Assembly: GCA_903851655.1 (NCBI GenBank)
Contig: CAINOV010000300.1
Location: forward strand, 1-36,617
DNA from: an uncultured Caulobacterales bacterium
Lineage (GTDB): Bacteria > Pseudomonadota > Alphaproteobacteria > Caulobacterales > Caulobacteraceae
Length of the DNA stretch: 36,617 nucleotides
Direction of reading: 5' to 3'
In this document: positions 1 through 8,978 of the stretch, one piece after another
Position numbering within the stretch: position 1 is the first letter of the stretch
How the letters are laid out: each line of letters starts with the position of its first letter
Notes under the pieces: generated by a model
Databases searched by the model: none
What the model saw: the letters and a program-made list of their open reading frames with translations, nothing else
What the model was told of the DNA's origin: nothing
Made by a program: the position numbers and the translations under genes

Positions 1-441
1 CAGGTCCCACCAGTTCTTCAGCTTCAGGGCGAAGCCGCGACGCTCCCGCCGCCAGCTGGATTCGGAATAGATCTCGGAGAAGGCCGCCTCGATGGTGGCG
101 ACATTGCCGCCGTGGCCATTCAGGAAATAGATCTTCTCGAAGCCGTGCCCGGCGAGGCTGACGCTCCAGTCCCGCAGCGCCGCGATCATGGTCGAGGGCC
201 GCAGGCTGATCGATCCGGGGAAGCCCAGATGATGCTGGGCCATGCCCACATTGAAGGTCGGCGCCACCAAAAGGTCGCCGGTCTCGTGCGCATGGTGGGC
301 GATGATCTCCGGACACATCCAGTCGGTGCCCAGAAGCCCCGTGGGACCATGCTGCTCATTGGAGCCGATGGGCACCACCACGGTTTTCGACCGGGCGATG
401 CGGGCCTCGAGCTCGGGCCAGGTGGAATGGGCCAGCAGCAT
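1..441 (-). CDS. Creatininase-family amidohydrolase (3' end outside window)
   Basis: The first 147 residues of a creatininase-family protein are visible; the C-terminus lies beyond the left edge. Family members are metal-dependent amidohydrolases (creatinine amidohydrolase, or MftE-like and FAPy deformylase relatives). Seen: an N-terminal PIGSNEQHG motif with Glu and His metal ligands, a following GTD, then MAQHHLGFPGS and the hallmark NGHGGN. The ATG at 441-439 shares its A with the TGA of the upstream SDHAF4-like gene (TGATG), so translation is probably coupled and the two form one minus-strand operon. The real substrate cannot be read from the sequence; creatinine itself is only the family name. 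Confidence 0.9.
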   Translation of the reverse strand, partial: MLLAHSTWPELEARIARSKTVVVPIGSNEQHGPTGLLGTDWMCPEIIAHHAHETGDLLVAPTFNVGMAQHHLGFPGSISLRPSTMIAALRDWSVSLAGHGFEKIYFLNGHGGNVATIEAAFSEIYSESSWRRERRGFALKLKNWWDL

Positions 442-656
442 CAGAAATCCACCGCCAGGCCCTTGAGCTCCCAGTCCCCGTAGCGGGTCGGCTCCGGCCC
501 CTCCGGCCCGCCGGTCTCGCCGGTCACGGCGCGGATCTCGGCCAGGCGACGGCGCTCCGCCGCCTCCGCCAGGGCGCGCTGGGCGGCGGGGGTCAGCACT
601 TTGGGCGGCGCCTCCGGCGGGGCGGCCACAGCCTGGTCATCCGATTGTGTCGTCAT
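441..656 (-). CDS. DUF1674 / SDHAF4-like succinate dehydrogenase assembly factor
   Basis: A 71-residue protein ending in the conserved DUF1674 tail: GPEPTRYGDWELKG followed by AVDF. The N-terminal half is Ala/Pro rich and then a charged helix. Proteins of this family (SDHAF4 in mitochondria) bind the flavinated SdhA subunit and help assemble succinate dehydrogenase. The sdhCDAB operon lies in the same window at 27163-30595. The chosen ATG (656-654) gives the usual family length; upstream extensions in this frame are low-complexity shadow. The gene is divergent from rsmB across about 120 bases and overlaps the creatininase-family start by one base. Function is inferred from the family. Confidence 0.85.
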   Translation of the reverse strand: MTTQSDDQAVAAPPEAPPKVLTPAAQRALAEAAERRRLAEIRAVTGETGGPEGPEPTRYGDWELKGLAVDF

Positions 657-779
657 GCGTCGAGCCCTGTGCGGAGAGCCCCAGAGATACGCTCTGGCGC
701 GCCACGGCGCCAGAGGGGAGGCCCGGGTCGGGACATTCGGGCCTTGCCAAGTCCCCGCCCATGGGGCACGCGGTCCCGG

Positions 780-2096
780 GTGACCCAGATCGAGCTCCCA
801 GACCTCTCCGCCAACGGGCTTCCCGCCCGCCGCGCCGCCCTGTCCCTGGTGGACGCCGCCCTCGCCCGCCGCGGCGGCTTCGAGGAGGCGATGAACAGCC
901 CGCCCTTCTCCCTGCTGACCGGCTCCGACCGCGCCTTCGCCCGCAACCTGGCCTCGACCCTGCTGCGGGGGCTCGGCCGCATCGACGCCCTGCTGGACGC
1001 CCGGCTGAAGTCCCCGCCGCCGGCCTCGGCCATGGCCCTGCTCCGCCTCGGGGCGGCGCAGATCCTGTTCGGTCTGGCGCCGGCCTTCGCCGCGGTGTCG
1101 ACCACGGTGGATCTTGCGGACCAGTTCCCGTCCACCCAGAGGTTCAAGGGCCTGATCAACGCCATTCTGCGCGGCCTGGACCGGGACGGGGGCGCGCGTC
1201 TCGCCGAGGCGCTGCCGTCCACCCTGAACGCGCCGGAATGGCTGGTCGCCCGCTGGCGCGCCGCCTATGGGGAGGCCGAGGCCGCCGCGCTCTGCGCCCG
1301 GATCGCCGAGACGCCGCCCACGGACGTCACGCCGAAGCGGGCGGAGCTGGCCGAGGCCCTGGCCGAGGCGCTGGAGGGCGTGGTCCTGTCCACCGGCTCG
1401 ATCCGCGTCACCCGCCGGGGCGATGTGGCGGAATGGCCGGACTATGACGCCGGAACCTGGTGGGTGCAGGACGCGTCGGCGACCCTGCCGGCGCGCCTGC
1501 TGGCCGTCGGTCCCGGCGAGACCGCCCTCGACATGTGCGCGGCGCCCGGCGGCAAGACCCTGCAGCTGGCCGCCGCCGGCGCCCGGGTGACCGCCGTCGA
1601 CCGCTCCGCCCGGCGGCTGCAGCGGGTGGAGGAGAACCTCGCCCGGACCGGGCTGGAGGCGGAACTCGTCACCGCCGACGTGGCGCGGTTCGACGACGGG
1701 CGGACCTTCGACGCCGTCCTGCTGGACGCCCCCTGTTCGGCCACCGGCACCTTCCGCCGGCACCCCGACGTCCTGTGGGGCGCCCGCCCGGCGGACATCG
1801 CCAAACTGGCGGACGTCCAGCTGCGGATGCTGGACGCCGCCGCCCGGCTGACCCGGCCCGGCGGCCGGCTGGTCTATTCTGTGTGCTCCCTCGAGCCTGA
1901 GGAGGGCGAGGCGCAGGTGGAGGCCTTTCTGGCGCGCCACCCGGCGTTTCAGCGCGATCCGGTCGCGCCGGACCGCCTCGGGCTGGCGCCGGAGACCTGT
2001 CCGCGCCCGGGGGAGTTCCGGCTGCTGCCCGGCGCTGCGATCCCGGCGGGGGGACAGGACGGATTCTTCGCTGCGCGCCTCATCCGCGCCGCCTGA
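780..2096 (+). CDS. rsmB: 16S rRNA (cytosine-C5)-methyltransferase RsmB
   Basis: A 438-residue Fmu/Sun-family enzyme that makes m5C967 (E. coli numbering) in 16S rRNA using SAM. The N-terminal NusB-like RNA-binding helices cover about residues 10-140. The methyltransferase domain follows, with SAM loop LDMCAAPGGKT, motif IV LLDAPCSATG (Cys319) and motif VI VYSVCSLEPEE (Cys369). In this family the motif VI Cys attacks C6 of the base and the motif IV Cys helps release the product. The frame is open upstream to an ATG at 645, but that stretch looks like shadow. The GTG at 780 places the conserved N-terminal helices normally, so I choose it. The product assignment is secure; the exact start is less so. 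Confidence 0.93.
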   Translation: MTQIELPDLSANGLPARRAALSLVDAALARRGGFEEAMNSPPFSLLTGSDRAFARNLASTLLRGLGRIDALLDARLKSPPPASAMALLRLGAAQILFGLAPAFAAVSTTVDLADQFPSTQRFKGLINAILRGLDRDGGARLAEALPSTLNAPEWLVARWRAAYGEAEAAALCARIAETPPTDVTPKRAELAEALAEALEGVVLSTGSIRVTRRGDVAEWPDYDAGTWWVQDASATLPARLLAVGPGETALDMCAAPGGKTLQLAAAGARVTAVDRSARRLQRVEENLARTGLEAELVTADVARFDDGRTFDAVLLDAPCSATGTFRRHPDVLWGARPADIAKLADVQLRMLDAAARLTRPGGRLVYSVCSLEPEEGEAQVEAFLARHPAFQRDPVAPDRLGLAPETCPRPGEFRLLPGAAIPAGGQDGFFAARLIRAA

Positions 2097-2272
2097 GACC
2101 CGCCCCATCCGGGAATTTTCCGTCGCGTCGCACCGGCGCCGCATTCGCGCCCGCATCTGGGTCTAGACGCAACCTTGTTCATGTCCGGTTCAGCGCATCT
2201 GCGGCAGGCTGCGACGATGACCGGGCCGCCCGTCGCAGGATGGCGGCCCGAACCGGAATTCAGGAGAGTCCC

Positions 2273-2791
2273 ATGACCACCGTCCTCAGTCGCAAGGCGG
2301 GCAGCCGTTCGGTCGCCGCCAGTCTGACCGTCCTCACCCTGCTGGGCCTCGCCGCCTGCGCCGAGACCCCCGGCCAGGGCCGCTACGCCGCCTATGAGTC
2401 GGGTTCGGTCGCCCATGTGGAGGAGGGCGAGGTCGTGGCCTTCCGTCCCGTCACCATCACGCCCGACAACACCGGCAACGGCGCCGTGATCGGCGGCGTC
2501 GGCGGGGCCGTGGTCGGATCGCAGTTCGGCGGCCGGCGCTCGGATCACGTGGCCTCCGGCGTCGTGGGCGCCGTGGCCGGCGCGCTGCTGGGCAACGCCA
2601 TCGAAAAGAGCAACGAGGCCCAGGGCTTCGCCTACACCGTGCGGGTGCTGCGGACACGGGAGCTGGTGGAGATCGTCCAGCCCGACGCGTCGCCGATCCC
2701 GAACGGCGCGCACGTGGCGATCAGCTATGGCGCCCGGGTGCGCATTGCGCCGATCGGCGGGTACGCCGCTCCGCCGCCGCCGCGTCAGTAG
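2273..2791 (+). CDS. SlyB-like glycine-zipper outer-membrane lipoprotein
   Basis: A 172-residue exported protein. An N-terminal hydrophobic segment ends in LGLAAC, a lipobox with Cys29 as the lipidation site. Around residues 60-110 lie two Gly/Ala-rich segments, the first holding GGVGGAVVG and the second GVVGAVAGALLG, typical of the glycine-zipper 2TM (SlyB/Rick_17kDa) domain. A short beta-rich tail ends in Pro residues. Such lipoproteins sit in the outer membrane and support envelope integrity. The ATG at 2273 is preceded by AGGAG at 2262-2266. It is separated from rsmB by about 175 bases and followed directly by a strong hairpin, so it is probably transcribed alone. Confidence 0.85.
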   Translation: MTTVLSRKAGSRSVAASLTVLTLLGLAACAETPGQGRYAAYESGSVAHVEEGEVVAFRPVTITPDNTGNGAVIGGVGGAVVGSQFGGRRSDHVASGVVGAVAGALLGNAIEKSNEAQGFAYTVRVLRTRELVEIVQPDASPIPNGAHVAISYGARVRIAPIGGYAAPPPPRQ

Positions 2792-2799
2792 CCTGCGGC

Positions 2800-2823
2800 C
2801 CGGCTGCGGACTGCCGCAGCCGG
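2800..2823 (+). terminator. Strong GC hairpin after the glycine-zipper lipoprotein gene
   Basis: A perfect 10-bp stem, CCGGCTGCGG pairing with CCGCAGCCGG, encloses a 4-base ACTG loop. It begins nine bases after the TAG of the lipoprotein gene and precedes rpe. No run of T follows, so this is a terminator-like or mRNA-stabilising hairpin rather than a textbook intrinsic terminator. Confidence 0.5.
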
Positions 2824-2875
2824 AACTCCGGACCAGCGCTTGCCAGACCGCCCGAACGAGGCGTATCCGAAGGAT

Positions 2876-3562
2876 ATGACGAGACCTCCGATCATCGCTC
2901 CCTCGCTCCTGTCGGCGGATTTCTCACGACTGGGGGAGGAGGCGCGGGCGATTGCCGCCGCCGGGGCGGACTGGCTGCACCTGGACGTGATGGACGGGCA
3001 TTTCGTGCCGAACATCACCATCGGGCCGGATGTGATCCGCGCCTTGCGGCCGCACGTGGACATCCCGTTCGACGTCCACCTGATGATTGCACCGGCGGAT
3101 CCCTATCTCGAGGCCTTCCGGGATGCCGGCGCGGACATCATCAGCGTCCATCCGGAAGCGGGGCCCCACCTGAACCGGAGCCTGCAGCGGATCCGCCAGC
3201 TGGGGGCCAAGGCCGGGGTGGTGTTCAACCCCTCGACCCCGCCCGACGTGGTGGCCTACATGCTCGACGACATCGACCTGATGCTGGTCATGTCCATCAA
3301 TCCGGGCTTTGGCGGCCAGTCGTTCATGCCCTCCCAGCTGCGGAAGATCGAGGCGCTGCGGGCCATGGCCGACGCCGCCGGCCGCCCGGACATGATCATC
3401 GAGGTCGACGGCGGCGTGAACCCGGAAACCGCCCGGCGCTGCGTCGACGCCGGGGCCACGGCCCTGGTCGCCGGGACCGCGGCGTTCCGCGGCGGGCCGT
3501 CGGCCTACCGGTCGAACATCGCGGCGTTGCGGGGCGAGCCGGTCGCACCCGGCCTGACCTGA
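2876..3562 (+). CDS. rpe: Ribulose-phosphate 3-epimerase
   Basis: A 228-residue TIM-barrel enzyme that interconverts D-ribulose 5-phosphate and D-xylulose 5-phosphate in the pentose phosphate pathway. Seen: the APSLLSADF start, metal ligands His35 and Asp37 in [13 protein letters not shown], His68 in FDVHLM, the NPGFGGQ phosphate loop and Asp178 in EVDGGV. Length is normal for the family (about 220-230). The frame opens at a TTG at 2840, but the ATG at 2876 matches the usual family start and has AAGGA just upstream, though unusually close. The next gene begins four bases after the stop. Confidence 0.95.
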   Translation: MTRPPIIAPSLLSADFSRLGEEARAIAAAGADWLHLDVMDGHFVPNITIGPDVIRALRPHVDIPFDVHLMIAPADPYLEAFRDAGADIISVHPEAGPHLNRSLQRIRQLGAKAGVVFNPSTPPDVVAYMLDDIDLMLVMSINPGFGGQSFMPSQLRKIEALRAMADAAGRPDMIIEVDGGVNPETARRCVDAGATALVAGTAAFRGGPSAYRSNIAALRGEPVAPGLT

Positions 3563-3566
3563 CCAG

Positions 3567-5342
3567 GTGTCGGCGCCCCTGGCTGTCGGCGACGGTCGAT
3601 CCGGCCTGACGCCCCGTCCCCTGCAGGTCCTGGGCGAGTGCGCCCTCGCCCTGGTCCGGCTGGCCCAGCGGCGGCTGTCGGCGGAATGGGCCGGGTTTCC
3701 CCTCTACCGCATCCTGCTGGACCGACCGGCGGCGACCTATCTGGCCTTCACCCCGCGGGATTTCCGCCCGGTCTCCGTCGCGCGGGGCCGGGAGATCCTG
3801 GCCGGGCGTCTGTCCCTGGAGGGCGAGACGGCGGAGATCGGAGTCCACGGCGATCCCTGGGACATGCCCAGCCCGTCCCGCCGGTTCGCCGTCGCCCTGC
3901 ACCGGTTCGCCTGGCTGCCGGACCTGCTGGCCGCCGGCGCGGACGGGGAGCGGGAGGCGCTGCGCCTGTTCGTGACCTGGCGGGCGGAGTTCGAGCCCCT
4001 GTCACCCTTCGTCTGGGGCGTGGAGACCCTCGAGCGCCGGGTCGTCAACCTGGCCTGCGGCGCCCACCGCATGACGCCGCACGCCTCGGAGCAGGAGGCC
4101 CGGTTGCTGGCGGTGATGCTGGCGCGGCATGCGCGGCGGCTGGCGGACATCGCGGGCCCGGACGACCGTCGGGCCGAGCGGCTGGCCGCCGCCTGCATGG
4201 GCGCGGGAGCCCTGGCGGACCCGGTGGGCGGGACCTTGCTGCGACGGCTCCTGGCGCGGCTCGCCCGCGCCCTGGACCAGGCCGTGGCGGAAGACGGCGG
4301 GATCGCGACCCGGTCCCCGCAACAGGGACTGGAGCTGCTGTACGACCTCCTGACGGTGGACGACCTTCTGACCCAGCGCGGCGTCGCGCCCCCGGCGGAG
4401 CTCAGCCGCGCCATCGACGCCCTGAGCGCCACCACCGCCTATCTGAAGCTGCGGGACGGCCGTCTGGCCCGCTTCCAGGGGGGCGAGGCGGTGAGCGCCA
4501 ACGCCGTTGACGGCGCGCTGGCGCAGTTCGATCCGGGCGCCGCGCCGGCCGGCGGCGGCGGCCGCGGCGGCTACCAGCGCATCGCCAGCCGGCGGATCGA
4601 GGTGCTGGCGGACGCCGCGCCCCCGGCCCGGGGCGCGTTCAGCGTGACCGCCTGCGACCAGCCCCTGGCCCTCGAGATCGTCTGCAACGGCGACCGGCTG
4701 ATCACCAACACCGGCTGGTCCCCCACCGGCCACGTGCCCGCGTCGCTGAGGCTTGCGGAGGGCGGATCCACCGCCAGCCTCGGCGAGACGGCGACGGCGC
4801 GCATGCTGACCGGCCTGCGCGGATCGGGACTGGGCGCCCGGCTGACCGGCGCGGCCGGATCCGTCTCGGTCCAGCGAACCGAGACGGAGGACGGCGCCTG
4901 GCTGGAGATGGCGCATGACGGCTGGGCCCGCGCCGCCGGGCTGGTCCATACCCGTCGCCTGTTCCTCGACTACCGGGCCGCCGAGCTGCGGGGCGAGGAC
5001 GCCTTTGTCCGCATCAAGGATCGCCGCCGTCCCAGGGGCGCGGCCTACGCCATCCGCTTTCACGTCGCGCCCGGGGTTCAGGTGTCGCTGGCCCGGGACG
5101 AGCGCAGCGTCCTGATCCGCGGACCTTCCGACCAGGGCTGGTGGCTGCGCAACGACTCCCGGGAGGTGACCCTGGAACCGTCTCTGGTGAACGACCCGGG
5201 CGGCGCCCGGCGCACCACGCAGATCGTCCTGCGCGGCCGGATTCCAGCGGAGGCCGACGACGGACGGGTGCGGTGGAAGCTGTCGCCTGTGGACGCCGCG
5301 GCGGAGCCGGGGCGGCGGCGCGCGCGGGAGGCCGAGGCATGA
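3567..5342 (+). CDS. Heparinase II/III family protein
   Basis: A 591-residue protein of the alphaproteobacterial heparinase II/III-like family. The N-terminal half (to about residue 310) is a helical, Arg/Leu-rich toroid with LSPFVWGVE and LLYDLLTVDDLL. The C-terminal half, from about residue 330, is the beta-sandwich domain, with GGYQRI, VCNGDRLITN and FVRIKDRRR followed by a beta-rich end. Related enzymes are polysaccharide lyases, but this subfamily has no proven substrate and I see no clear Sec signal. It starts at a GTG four bases after rpe, without an obvious ribosome site. Its TGA overlaps the ATG of the next gene (ATGA at 5339-5342). That coupling to a sugar-nucleotide dehydratase suggests a role in surface glycan metabolism. 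Confidence 0.85.
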   Translation: MSAPLAVGDGRSGLTPRPLQVLGECALALVRLAQRRLSAEWAGFPLYRILLDRPAATYLAFTPRDFRPVSVARGREILAGRLSLEGETAEIGVHGDPWDMPSPSRRFAVALHRFAWLPDLLAAGADGEREALRLFVTWRAEFEPLSPFVWGVETLERRVVNLACGAHRMTPHASEQEARLLAVMLARHARRLADIAGPDDRRAERLAAACMGAGALADPVGGTLLRRLLARLARALDQAVAEDGGIATRSPQQGLELLYDLLTVDDLLTQRGVAPPAELSRAIDALSATTAYLKLRDGRLARFQGGEAVSANAVDGALAQFDPGAAPAGGGGRGGYQRIASRRIEVLADAAPPARGAFSVTACDQPLALEIVCNGDRLITNTGWSPTGHVPASLRLAEGGSTASLGETATARMLTGLRGSGLGARLTGAAGSVSVQRTETEDGAWLEMAHDGWARAAGLVHTRRLFLDYRAAELRGEDAFVRIKDRRRPRGAAYAIRFHVAPGVQVSLARDERSVLIRGPSDQGWWLRNDSREVTLEPSLVNDPGGARRTTQIVLRGRIPAEADDGRVRWKLSPVDAAAEPGRRRAREAEA

Positions 5343-7202
5343 CGGGATCAGCGTCGAGGAGCCGGATTCCCCACCGCGTCAGCCAATGGCTGGCCTACGC
5401 CCATGACGTGGGCGTGTCGGTCGCGGTCATGGCCGCCGTGCTGGTCTGGCGCTACCAGTTCGAACCCAAGCCCCTGCCCGCGGAAATGGTGTGGCGGGCC
5501 ACGGCCGCCTTCGCCGCCGTGTCGGTGGTGGTCTATCCGGCCTTCCAGCTGCACCGGGGACTCTGGCGGTTCACGAGCCTGAGCGACGTGCTGCGGATCA
5601 TCCGGGCGGTGGCGTTCGCCAACCTGGTGCTGGTCCCGATCCTGTTCATCACCGACCGGCTGGCGGACTTCCCGCGGACCGGCCTCCTGATCGAGGGGCC
5701 CGTGCTCATCCTGCTGCTCACCGCCTCCCGTCTCTCGGTGCGGGTGTGGCGGCGGGGCGACCTGGCGGCGGCGCTTCGGCTGGAGGACCGCAGCGCGCCC
5801 TGGGCGGTGATCGTGGGCGACCACGGCGCCGCGGCCGACTGTCTGTCGGAACTGCGGCGGGCCGGGGGCCAGCGGTACCGCATCGCCGGGGTCATCACGG
5901 TGAGCGAGCCGGCGGATGGCGGCCTGATCGACGGGGTCGAGGTGCTCGGACAGCTCGACCAGCTGGGGGCGTTCCTCAGCGCCAGCGCCGAGGACGGCGC
6001 CGAGATCCGCGTGGTGCTGGCGGAGCTCCGACCTGGCCGGGAGCTCATGCAGCGGGTGGTCGCCGCCGCGGCGGACACCGGCGCCCGGGTGGTCCGGCGG
6101 CGGGGCGCCCGCCTCGGCCATCGACGCCGCCGACCTGCTGGATCGGCCGCCCCGGCGGCTGGACCATGACCGGGCGGCGGCGCTGATTTCGGGAAAGACG
6201 GTGCTGGTGACCGGCGCCGGCGGCACCATCGGGTCCGAACTGACCCGACAGGTGCTGGCGCTGGGCCCGGCGGCGGTGGCCGTCGTGGACGCCTCGGAAT
6301 ACAATCTCTACGCCATCGACCAGGCCCTTCGCGAGGCTGGCGCGCCGCCGGTCTGGCGGGCGGAGCTGGCCGATGTCCGGGACCGGGTGCGGATGGAGCA
6401 GCTGTTCCGCACGATCCGACCGGACGTGGTGCTGCATGCGGCCGCGCTCAAGCACGTGCCGCTGATGGAAACCCATCCCGCCGAGGCGGTGCTGACCAAC
6501 ATCGCCGGCGCCCGCATCGTGGCGGAGCTCGCCCGCGACCACGCCTCGGTGTTCGTGTTCATCTCCACGGACAAGGCGGTGAACCCGACCAATGTCATGG
6601 GCGCCACCAAGCGGGTTGCGGAGCGCACCGTGCGGGCGGTCTGCCACGGCTCGGGAACCCGGGCGGCGATCGTGCGCTTCGGCAATGTGCTCGGCTCCGC
6701 CGGGTCGGTGGCGCCATTGTTCGAGCGTCAGATCGCCGAGGGGGGGCCGATCACCGTCACCGACCCGCAGATGGTCCGCTACTTCATGACCGTCCAGGAG
6801 GCGGCGAGCCTCGTGCTGCAGGCCGCGGCCCTGCCGGCGGACGCCACGGGAAACGGCGGCGTCTTCGTCCTGGACATGGGCGAACCGGTCCGGATCGACG
6901 ACCTGGCCCGCCAGATGATCCTGCTGCACGGCCTGCGGCCGGACACGGACATCGCCATCACCTATACGGGCCTGCGCCCCGGGGAAAAACTGTTCGAGGA
7001 AATCTTCTACGCCGCCGAGGCGGTCCATCGCACCGATGCGGACGGCGTCTTCTCCGCCTATGAACGGCCGGCGGACTGGGCCGACCTGGCGCCCGAGGTC
7101 GAAGGCCTGGAGGCCGCCGCCCGGGCGCGGGACGAGGCCGAGACGATCCGCCGGCTGAGCGCCCTCGTGCCGGAGTTCGTCCGCACGCCCAGCCGCGGCT
7201 GA
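5339..7202 (+). pseudogene. CapD/PglF/WbpM-type nucleoside-diphosphate-sugar 4,6-dehydratase, frameshifted
   Basis: Two reading frames together spell one membrane-bound UDP-GlcNAc 4,6-dehydratase-like protein of about 620 residues, a normal family length. The first part, from the ATG at 5339, has about four membrane segments and a CoA-binding-like Rossmann domain (WAVIVGDHG), and runs out at a stop at 6167-6169. The second part, in the next frame, carries the catalytic SDR domain: VLVTGAGGTIGSEL for NAD, STDKAVNPTNVMGATK and FGNVLGSAGSV, and LRPGEKLFEE near the end. The frames join around 6100-6110. Dropping one base of the GGGG at 6102-6105 restores a continuous frame into SAIDAADLLDRPPRRLD. 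A separate product from an ATG at 6201 would lack the anchor but keep the SDR fold. A sequencing error is possible. Confidence 0.8.
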
Positions 7203-7213
7203 CCCGTCCGCGC

Positions 7214-8197
7214 CTAGAGCATCGCCGGAATGACCCGGTCCGGCGGTCGATGGCCGTCCATGAAGGTCTTGATGTTGATGATCACCTTCTCGCCCATGTC
7301 GATCCGGCTCTCCACCGTGGCCGACCCCATGTGCGGCAGCAGGACGACGTTGGGGAGCTTCAGCAGCTTGGGATTGATCGCAGGCTCGTTCTCATAGACG
7401 TCGAGGCCGGCGCCGGCGATCTCGCCCCGGGCCAGCATGTTGGCCAGGGCCGGTTCGTCGATCACCTCGCCCCGCGCGGTGTTGACGACGATGGCATGGG
7501 GCTGGAGCAGCTTCAGCCGCCGGGCGGACAGCAGGTGGAAGGTGCCCGGCGTATGCGGGCAGTTGACGCTGATCACGTCCATCCGGGCCAGCATCTGGTC
7601 GAGGCTTTCCCAGTAGGTGGCCTCAAGCTCCTCGGCGATCCGCGGAGAGACGGGCTTGCGGTTGTGATAGTGGATCGACAGGCCGAAGGCCTTCGCCCGC
7701 CGGGCGACGGCCTGGCCGATCCGGCCCATGCCGATGATCCCGAGACGCTTGCCCGCAATGCGCCGACCCAGCATCCAGGTCGGCGACCAGCCGGAAAAGC
7801 CGCCGGTCTGGACGACCTGCGCCCCTTCCACGACCCGCCGGGCCGCGGCGAGGATCAGGGCCATGGTCATGTCCGCGGTGTCTTCGGTCAGCACGCCGGG
7901 GGTGTTGGTCACGGTCACGCCGCGGGCGTTGGCGGTGGCGACATCGATATTGTCCACGCCCGCGCCGAAATTCGCGATTAACCGTAAGTTCGGACCTGCG
8001 CGCGAAAGAATGCGGCTGTCGATTCGGTCGGTGACCGTCGGCACGAGCACGTCGGCGCGCTGCAGCGCATCGACCAGTTCGTCCGGCGTCATCGCCCGAT
8101 CGGTGGAATTGAGTTCGGTGTCGAACAGCTCTCGCATCCGGGACTCCACCGGATCCGGCAGCTTTCGCGTGACCACGACTTTGGGCTTTTGTGCCAT
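7214..8197 (-). CDS. D-2-hydroxyacid dehydrogenase (glyoxylate/hydroxypyruvate reductase-like)
   Basis: A 327-residue NAD(P)-dependent D-isomer-specific 2-hydroxyacid dehydrogenase. Seen: FGAGVDNID in the substrate domain, the Rossmann motif LGIIGMGRIG at about residues 152-161, and the catalytic set Arg242 (VVNTARGE), Glu271 (YENEP) and His289 (LLPHMGSAT). The wording is closest to glyoxylate/hydroxypyruvate reductases, so reduction of glyoxylate or hydroxypyruvate is the likely reaction. It converges with the dehydratase gene, with only 11 bases between their stops. Substrate preference is inferred and formate or glycerate relatives cannot be excluded. Confidence 0.9.
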   Translation of the reverse strand: MAQKPKVVVTRKLPDPVESRMRELFDTELNSTDRAMTPDELVDALQRADVLVPTVTDRIDSRILSRAGPNLRLIANFGAGVDNIDVATANARGVTVTNTPGVLTEDTADMTMALILAAARRVVEGAQVVQTGGFSGWSPTWMLGRRIAGKRLGIIGMGRIGQAVARRAKAFGLSIHYHNRKPVSPRIAEELEATYWESLDQMLARMDVISVNCPHTPGTFHLLSARRLKLLQPHAIVVNTARGEVIDEPALANMLARGEIAGAGLDVYENEPAINPKLLKLPNVVLLPHMGSATVESRIDMGEKVIINIKTFMDGHRPPDRVIPAML

Positions 8198-8309
8198 GGG
8201 CGATCAAAATTCGGGACTGCGGGCGACGACGCCTCAGGGATGTGAGCGACGGACGACTGTCCGGCGCCACAGCGTCTTTAGCAAACGACTTGCAACAGTC
8301 CAATGGCCA

Positions 8310-8843
8310 ATGGCGGCCGGCCGGCTCGCAGGCGTCGCCCTGGCCGCCGCCGCCCTCACCGGCTGCCACAGCGACACCAAGGTCAGCACCGGGTGTCGCG
8401 AGACGCCGTCCGGCCTTCCCGTGCCCCGGTTCGTGTCGCTGAAACACGACCCCGCCAACGCCCGCGGCGGCCCCGGCGACGACTACCGGCTGCTGTGGGT
8501 CTATCACAACAAGGGCTTGCCGTTGCTGGTGTTCGAGGAGACCACCGACTGGCGGAAGGTCCGCGACCCGGAAGGTCAGCTGGCCTGGGTGCACAAGCGG
8601 GTGTTGCTGGAGGGCGCCCGGTACGTCATGCGAACGGCCGCGACCCCCCTCTCGCTTCGGGATCATCCGGCGACGGACGGCCGCGTCACCGCGGTTCTGG
8701 CCAGCCACGCCATCGCCGCGGTGAAGTCGTGCGCCGACAACTGGTGCCAGATCAGCGTGGACCACGCCTCGGGCTGGGCCCCGCGCGCAGAGCTCTGGGG
8801 CGCCGAAGCCCTGCCGCCGGGAGAGGGCTGCAAGGCCCGGTAG
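8310..8843 (+). CDS. Exported SH3-domain protein (SH3_4 type)
   Basis: A 177-residue protein with two bacterial SH3 repeats. The first has the typical wording VSLKHDPANARGGPGDDY, then WVYHNKGLPLLV, WRKVRDPEG and WVHKR. The second runs from about residue 105 and ends in the region of CADNWCQISVD and GWAPR. The N-terminus is a short hydrophobic segment ending in ALTGC, which resembles a lipobox (Cys19), although relatives are often ordinary Sec-exported proteins. Likely periplasmic, binding peptidoglycan or other envelope ligands. The ATG at 8310 is chosen because it places the signal sequence at the start; an upstream in-frame ATG at 8196 would bury it. No good ribosome site is visible, so the start is uncertain. 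Confidence 0.8.
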   Translation: MAAGRLAGVALAAAALTGCHSDTKVSTGCRETPSGLPVPRFVSLKHDPANARGGPGDDYRLLWVYHNKGLPLLVFEETTDWRKVRDPEGQLAWVHKRVLLEGARYVMRTAATPLSLRDHPATDGRVTAVLASHAIAAVKSCADNWCQISVDHASGWAPRAELWGAEALPPGEGCKAR

Positions 8844-8978
8844 GGCGTCCGCCGGCGAAAGTGGCAGGTTGAGGCGAGGCGGGCTCTGTTGTAACGCACA
8901 GGACACACCCTCCGGGCCGGAGCCCGCGCGACGCCGCGCGACACGACATCCAGCCCCCCTCAGGAACGCTTCCCGGGA

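Noticed and set aside
7976-7986. TTAACCGT inside the 2-hydroxyacid dehydrogenase gene, resembling a CtrA half-site.
   Set aside because: Lies within a coding region far from any start; a single half-site is expected by chance.
8869-8895. TTGAGG and TGTAAC as a possible fabA promoter.
   Set aside because: The spacing is 15 and both boxes are poor; not strong enough to annotate.
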